Assembly: GCA_030680805.1 (NCBI GenBank)
Contig: JAUXUK010000022.1
Location: 1 to 60,659, forward strand
DNA length: 60,659 bases
From: Sulfuritalea sp.
GTDB taxonomy: Bacteria; Pseudomonadota; Gammaproteobacteria; Burkholderiales; Rhodocyclaceae
Direction: 5' to 3'
Below, one piece after another: positions 55,392-60,659 of this stretch (positions are counted from its first letter, which is position 1; each line of letters opens with the position of its first letter). A program made the translations under genes and the position numbers. The notes under the pieces were generated by a model. It was not told where the DNA came from and did not search any database. It saw only the letters and a program-made list of their open reading frames with translations.

Positions 55392-57310
55392 ACATGAGCC
55401 TGCGCACGCGCATGCTTCTGCTGGCGCTGCTGCCGACGACGCTGGTGGCGGGGCTGCTGACCGGCATCTTCCTGCTGCGCGCGATTGACGACCTCGAGCA
55501 GGGGCTGCGTACGCGCGGAGCGGCGATCACGCGGCAACTCGCGAGCGCCGCCGAGTTCGGCATTTTTTCCGGGCAGCGCGCCAGCCTGTCGGCGCTGACC
55601 GAATCGACGCTGCACATCGATTCGGATGCGCGCGGCGCGGCGATCATCCATGCGCAGGGAGCGACCCTGGCGCGCAGCGGAGACCTGAACCCTTCCCTCT
55701 GGCCCGAACTCGGACGAATTGAAGGCCGTCGCCTGGGGCCGGATGCGCTGCTGTTCGTCGAGCCGGTGGCCCGCAGCAGCCTGCCGGTTGATGATATTTA
55801 CGCCGGAACGGAAATTGTGCCCGCGACCGAAGCGAAGGTGATCGGCTATGTGGTGGTCGAGCTGTCGCTGCGGGACGTATCCGCCAAGAGCGAGCGGCTG
55901 GTTGCCATCGGCGTGTTGATCGCCTTGCTGGGATCGGTACTGGGCGGCTGGCTGGCGCTGCGCATCGCGCGCACGGTGACTCGACCCCTGCTCGAAGCCA
56001 GCGAGGTGGTGGCGCGGATCGGTGAAGGCGACCTGACGGCGCGCATGGCAACGCAGTCGGCCGGCACCTTGCAGTCGCTGGCGGCGGGCATCAACGACAT
56101 GGCCGGACGCATCGGCGTGACGCAGGAGGAGTTGCGTGCGCGAGTGTCGGCGGCCACCGTTGATTTGAAGCGCGAGAAGGACGCGGCTGAGCATGCGACC
56201 ATCGCCAAGTCACACTTCCTGGCGGCTGCCAGTCATGATTTGCGGCAGCCGTTGCACGCGCTCGGGCTCTTCGTCGCCGGGTTGGCGCAATCGGAGGCGG
56301 CAAGGCAGGAACCGCGGCTGGTGGCGCACATCCAGTCGTCGGTGGATACCTTGCAGAATCTGCTCGATGCCATCCTCGACATTTCACGGCTGGATGGTCA
56401 GAACGTCGTTCCCAGAATCGAGAGCTTTTCCATGGGCCATGTACTGGATCGGATGGCCCAGGATCTTTCGCTGCTGGCGGAACAGAAGGGCTTGAAACTC
56501 AGGGTCAGGCCGACGCAGGTCTGGGTTCATAGCGACCAGAAGATTGTCGAGCGCATCCTGCTCAATCTGGTGGGCAATGCCTTGCGCTACACCCGGGCCG
56601 GCGGTGTCCTGGTGTGCTGCCGGCGGCGGCGGAATGCACTGCAGGTGGAAGTCTGGGATACCGGCGAGGGAATTCCGGAGCACGCGCGGGAACACATTTT
56701 CGAAGATTACGTGCAACTGGGGAATCCCGAGCGCGATCGCGCCAAGGGACTGGGGCTCGGGCTGGCCATTTGCCGTCGCCTGGCGGAGGTGCTGGGGATT
56801 CCGCTGGGCGTACGTTCGCGCCCCGGTCTTGGCTCGGTGTTCTGGATCGAACTTCCGGTCGCGCACCAATTGAAGCCTGGCCGCCCGCCATCTGTTGACG
56901 TTCCGCAGGCAGAGCAGCTGGCCGATTCGGTCAGGATCGCGGGAACGGTTCTGGTGGTCGAGGGCAACGCGCTGGTCCGCGCCGGGATGGAGCAGGCGAT
57001 CCTCGGCTGGGGCGGCTCCGTAGTGCTGGCCGAGAATCGCGAGGAGGCGCTGAGTCGTTGTCGCGAGAGCGATCAGCCTCCTGACCTGGTGATCTGCAAT
57101 ATCCGCCTGCCGGGCCTGGTCAGCGGCATTGGACTCGCCCAGGAATTGCAACGCGAATTCGCGCACATGGGGGTGTTGCTGATCAGTGCCGATGTCAGCG
57201 AAGAAGCGCAGACCGCGGCGCGTCGTGCCGGCTATGCCCTGCTCAAGGAACCGGTGCCGCCAGGCCGGCTGCGAGCGGCCCTGCAGCACTTGCTGGCGGT
57301 GCGTGCCTAG
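55388..57310 (+). CDS. Hybrid sensor histidine kinase with a degenerate receiver domain
   Basis: The protein has 640 residues: helix (about 9-31), periplasmic domain, second helix (about 177-200), HAMP, HisKA with SHDLRQPLHAL (His283), HATPase (NLVGNALRYT, DTGEGIPEH, GLGLGLAI) and a C-terminal receiver (about 520-635). In the receiver the acidic pair reads VEGN and the phosphate-accepting Asp is Asn571 (VICNIRLPG), while Ser and the switch Lys (LLKEP) remain. The receiver therefore probably cannot be phosphorylated. No separate response regulator gene follows. Confidence 0.9.
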   Translation: MNMSLRTRMLLLALLPTTLVAGLLTGIFLLRAIDDLEQGLRTRGAAITRQLASAAEFGIFSGQRASLSALTESTLHIDSDARGAAIIHAQGATLARSGDLNPSLWPELGRIEGRRLGPDALLFVEPVARSSLPVDDIYAGTEIVPATEAKVIGYVVVELSLRDVSAKSERLVAIGVLIALLGSVLGGWLALRIARTVTRPLLEASEVVARIGEGDLTARMATQSAGTLQSLAAGINDMAGRIGVTQEELRARVSAATVDLKREKDAAEHATIAKSHFLAAASHDLRQPLHALGLFVAGLAQSEAARQEPRLVAHIQSSVDTLQNLLDAILDISRLDGQNVVPRIESFSMGHVLDRMAQDLSLLAEQKGLKLRVRPTQVWVHSDQKIVERILLNLVGNALRYTRAGGVLVCCRRRRNALQVEVWDTGEGIPEHAREHIFEDYVQLGNPERDRAKGLGLGLAICRRLAEVLGIPLGVRSRPGLGSVFWIELPVAHQLKPGRPPSVDVPQAEQLADSVRIAGTVLVVEGNALVRAGMEQAILGWGGSVVLAENREEALSRCRESDQPPDLVICNIRLPGLVSGIGLAQELQREFAHMGVLLISADVSEEAQTAARRAGYALLKEPVPPGRLRAALQHLLAVRA

Positions 57311-57316
57311 GCGCGC

Positions 57317-58144
57317 TCAGCGACCCAGCCGGCGGCAAAGCTCCAGCGTCAATCCGGCCTGGTTCATGCTATAGAAGTGCAGGCCCGGGGCGCCGCGTTC
57401 GATCAGGCGCTGGCAAAGCTCCGTCACCACATCGAGACCGAAGGCCCGGATGGAGTCCGCATCATCGCCGAAGCTTTCGAATTTGCGCCGCATCCAGCGC
57501 GGGATTTCCGCTCCGCAGGCATCGGAAAAACGCGCCAGCTTCGAGAAGCTGGCGATCGGCATGATCCCCGGCACGATCGGAACGACAACGCCCACCGCCC
57601 TGGCCTGATCGACGAAATGCTCATACGCATCGGCATTGTAGAAGTACTGCGTGATGGCCGAGTCCGCACCGGCATCGACCTTGCGCTTGAAATTCAGCAG
57701 GTCTTCGCGCGGGCTTTTCGCCTGCGGATGCCATTCGGGATAAGCCGCGACCTCGATATGGAAGCGGTCGCCGGTTTCTGCGCGAATGAATGCCACCAGT
57801 TCGTTGGCATAACGGAATTCGCCGGCGTCGGCCATGCCCGACGGCAGGTCGCCACGCAAGGCGACGATGCGGCGGATGCCACGCTCGGTGAACGTGGCGA
57901 GCATCTCGCGCACGCCGTCGTGCGTGGAGCCGATGCAGGACAGGTGTGGTGCGGCAGAGTGGCCGGCGGCGGCGATTTCCATCACGGCGGCCAGCGTGCG
58001 GTCGCGCGTCGAACCGCCGGCGCCGTAGGTGACGGAAAAGAACTCGGGCTTCAGCACGGCAAGCCGGGCCACCGTCGCGCGCAGCTTCTCCATGCCCTCG
58101 GCGGTTTGCGGCGGGAAAAACTCGATGGATAGTTCAAGGCTCAT
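57317..58144 (-). CDS. metF: MetF, methylenetetrahydrofolate reductase
   Basis: The protein has 275 residues starting MSLELSIEFFPPQTAEG, with FFSVTYGAGGSTRDRT, ALRGD and ADSAITQYFYNAD conserved. It makes methyl-THF for methionine. It lies in the ahcY operon and is thus probably under the SAH riboswitch. Confidence 0.95.
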   Translation of the reverse strand: MSLELSIEFFPPQTAEGMEKLRATVARLAVLKPEFFSVTYGAGGSTRDRTLAAVMEIAAAGHSAAPHLSCIGSTHDGVREMLATFTERGIRRIVALRGDLPSGMADAGEFRYANELVAFIRAETGDRFHIEVAAYPEWHPQAKSPREDLLNFKRKVDAGADSAITQYFYNADAYEHFVDQARAVGVVVPIVPGIMPIASFSKLARFSDACGAEIPRWMRRKFESFGDDADSIRAFGLDVVTELCQRLIERGAPGLHFYSMNQAGLTLELCRRLGR

Positions 58145-58159
58145 TCCGGGTTCCTCGGG

Positions 58160-58510
58160 TCATGACTTGGGCGAGCTCAGCAACAGCTTCGTCAGCAGCC
58201 AGGAAATCACGCTATAGAGCGCCGAACCGATGACGCCTGCGAGAAAACCGTCCACCACGAAGCCTTCCAGCAGCCATGCCGCCAGCATGAACATCATGCC
58301 GTTGATGGCGAAGATGAACAGCCCCAGAGTCAGCAGCGTGACCGGTAGCGTCAGCAGCAACAGCACCGGCCGGATCACTGCGTTGATCAGCCCCAGCACC
58401 ACCGCCACCCCCAGCGCCGTGGTGAAACTGGCAACGTGGATCGAGGGCAGCAGATAAGGCAGGGCCAGCAGGGCGAGTGCGTTGATCAGCCAGGCAGCGA
58501 GCAGGCGCAT
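58160..58510 (-). CDS. Phage-holin-4 superfamily membrane protein
   Basis: The protein has 116 residues with four helices; WLINALALLALPYLLP and LGLINAVIRPVLLLLTLPVT are the marks of the family once called phage holin 4_2. It regularly sits between ahcY and metF in betaproteobacteria. Role unknown; not a phage gene here. Confidence 0.85.
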   Translation of the reverse strand: MRLLAAWLINALALLALPYLLPSIHVASFTTALGVAVVLGLINAVIRPVLLLLTLPVTLLTLGLFIFAINGMMFMLAAWLLEGFVVDGFLAGVIGSALYSVISWLLTKLLLSSPKS

Positions 58511-58517
58511 GGCGCGT

Positions 58518-59939
<1,422 letters not shown>

Positions 59940-59998
59940 GAAAGCTCCTTGAACTGTGACCGGGAGGGGGGCGAACTCACCCTGCCCGGTACGGGTTA

Positions 59999-60066
59999 GG
60001 TGAGCGCAGTTTGAAAATGGTCCGAGCCTGGGGGGTATGTGGAACTACCCTTGCAGCGCTCCTCGG
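59999..60066 (-). promoter_or_regulatory. SAH riboswitch upstream of ahcY
   Basis: Read on the - strand the leader starts CCGAGGAGCGCTGCAAGGG, has CCAGGCTCGG after a small hairpin, and ends CTGCGCTCACC: the conserved aptamer sequence of the S-adenosylhomocysteine riboswitch. CCGAG pairs with CTCGG, and GAGCGC with GCGCTC makes the pseudoknot. SAH binding switches on ahcY expression. It lies 60 bases before the ahcY start. Confidence 0.92.
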
Positions 60067-60100
60067 AAGCCGAGCATTATATCTGTTTCCCGGAATTGCG

Positions 60101-60129
60101 TTGCGCACTGCCGCAAATCCATCTATAAT
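60101..60129 (+). promoter_or_regulatory. Promoter of tRNA-fMet
   Basis: TTGCGC at 60101-60106 and a perfect TATAAT at 60124-60129 with 17-base spacing, 13 bases before the tRNA. Confidence 0.65.
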
Positions 60130-60142
60130 CGCCGTTCTCTGA

Positions 60143-60220
<78 letters not shown>

Positions 60221-60226
60221 CAAAAA

Positions 60227-60264
60227 GACAAGGGCCTACACGATCACTCGGGTAAGCCCTTGTC
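60227..60264 (+). terminator. 9-bp inverted repeat after tRNA-fMet
   Basis: GACAAGGGC (60227-60235) pairs with GCCCTTGTC (60256-60264) around 20 bases, eight bases after the tRNA. It may end tRNA transcription, though no T-run follows. The stretch from here to 60489 shows no gene I can support. Confidence 0.45.
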
Positions 60265-60489
60265 CCATTCTGGCTTTCATGTAGCCAGACGCGAGCAATG
60301 ACGGCCGGTGTTACAGGCGACTTTGGTCGCGCCATCGCTGAACAATTACTTCCCACGGTCACCCGCGCCGCCACTCGGCCATTCTTGGCGGCGACGGCCA
60401 ACGCCTTGAGCGCTTTCTCGGCACCGCTTTCGGCTTGAACACGCACCCGTGGGGCGGCGTTTGCGGGACAGGGTTTGTGGGTCATGGGG

Positions 60490-60659
60490 TCAGCTTCGGG
60501 CGAAGGCACGTAAGGCGGCTATGTCGCGCGCATCGGCGGTTTGCAGGGCAGCCATATACGCCTGCCTGGTTGCGCTAACGTCAATCAAGCTGCGGCTACC
60601 CCAGGTAAAACGGGGCTGACCCAGTCGCTCGACGAGCAGGTCGGCCATCAGCCGGGCAT
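60490..60659 (-). CDS. C-terminal end of a Fic-family protein (partial)
   Basis: The frame enters from the window edge and stops at 60490-60492, giving about 55 residues: ARLMADLLVERLGQPRFTWG, SRSLIDVSATRQAYMAALQ, then ADARDIAALRAFARS. This matches the end of Fic proteins of the 'mobile mystery protein B' type. Fic proteins AMPylate targets and are often toxins paired with an antitoxin gene. The catalytic HPFxxGNGR motif would lie outside the window. Position next to a tRNA suggests an inserted element. Confidence 0.65.
   Translation of the reverse strand, partial: ARLMADLLVERLGQPRFTWGSRSLIDVSATRQAYMAALQTADARDIAALRAFARS

Noticed and set aside
58160..58510. Prophage remnant suggested by the holin-like name
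   Set aside because: This family regularly lies between ahcY and metF and no other phage gene is present.

Overview
The window reads as the chromosome of a denitrifying betaproteobacterium. The evidence is the GC-rich codon use, the ruvCAB-ybgC-tolQRAB-pal-cpoB-queE order, an S-adenosylhomocysteine riboswitch in front of ahcY-metF, and a clade II type nitrous oxide reductase cluster (nosB, nosG and nosH present, no nosR seen). A Rhodocyclales or Sterolibacteriaceae-like host is a reasonable guess, not a proof. No stretch longer than about 300 bases lacks a gene or RNA.

1-13.8 kb: nos region. The tail of a probable nosZ is followed by two c-type cytochromes, nosB, nosD, nosG, nosH, nosF, nosL, nosY, a TlpA-like thioredoxin, a UbiE/MenG methyltransferase, a MenA prenyltransferase, an outer-membrane channel, a BASS transporter, a second nosD and a dihaem cytochrome c4-like protein, all on the + strand and mostly with 4-base overlaps. 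The layout suggests one assembly: reductase, its copper-site maturation (NosDFYL, thioredoxin), its quinol-oxidising chain (NosGH, cytochromes) and the last steps of menaquinone synthesis. Two FNR/DNR-like boxes precede the cytochrome genes.

13.8-34 kb: housekeeping genes. In order: ftsX-ftsE, an RlmI-like methyltransferase, a YbcJ-like S4 protein, an FAD dehydrogenase, ftsY, two M16 peptidases, rsmD, coaD, a YfhL-type ferredoxin, mutM, a TPR protein, lolB, ispE, tRNA-Gln, prs, rplY, pth, ychF, a PAS membrane protein, a thioredoxin, gluQ and a CoA-binding protein. A 146-bp MITE-like element sits exactly between the TPR gene and lolB.

34-48.5 kb (- strand): queE, cpoB, pal, tolB, tolA, tolR, tolQ, ybgC, ruvB, ruvA and ruvC. 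This normally uninterrupted block is invaded at four junctions by surface-glycan type genes: a glycosyltransferase between ruvC and ruvA; a frameshifted nucleotidyltransferase, a duplicated ruvB 3' end and a GT/FkbM fusion between ruvB and ybgC; a sulfotransferase between ybgC and tolQ; and a DXD glycosyltransferase between tolQ and tolR. Three of these genes are joined to housekeeping genes by 1-8 base overlaps.

48.5-60.7 kb: two EamA transporters (one broken by a 63-bp insertion with a TTTT repeat), an exported peroxiredoxin, yebC, a HerA/DUF853 ATPase, a TonB receptor / periplasmic binding protein / hybrid kinase set with a degenerate receiver domain, metF, a holin-like membrane protein, ahcY with its SAH riboswitch, initiator tRNA-fMet, and the C-terminal end of a Fic-family gene at the edge.

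The most unexpected signal is a 26-bp motif (core GTCGGCGCTGGC) present in eight clear copies and one degraded copy, in both orientations. Most copies lie inside unrelated genes, at signal peptides, linkers or C-terminal tails, and in several different reading frames. All calls were made by reading the sequence; no database search was run.
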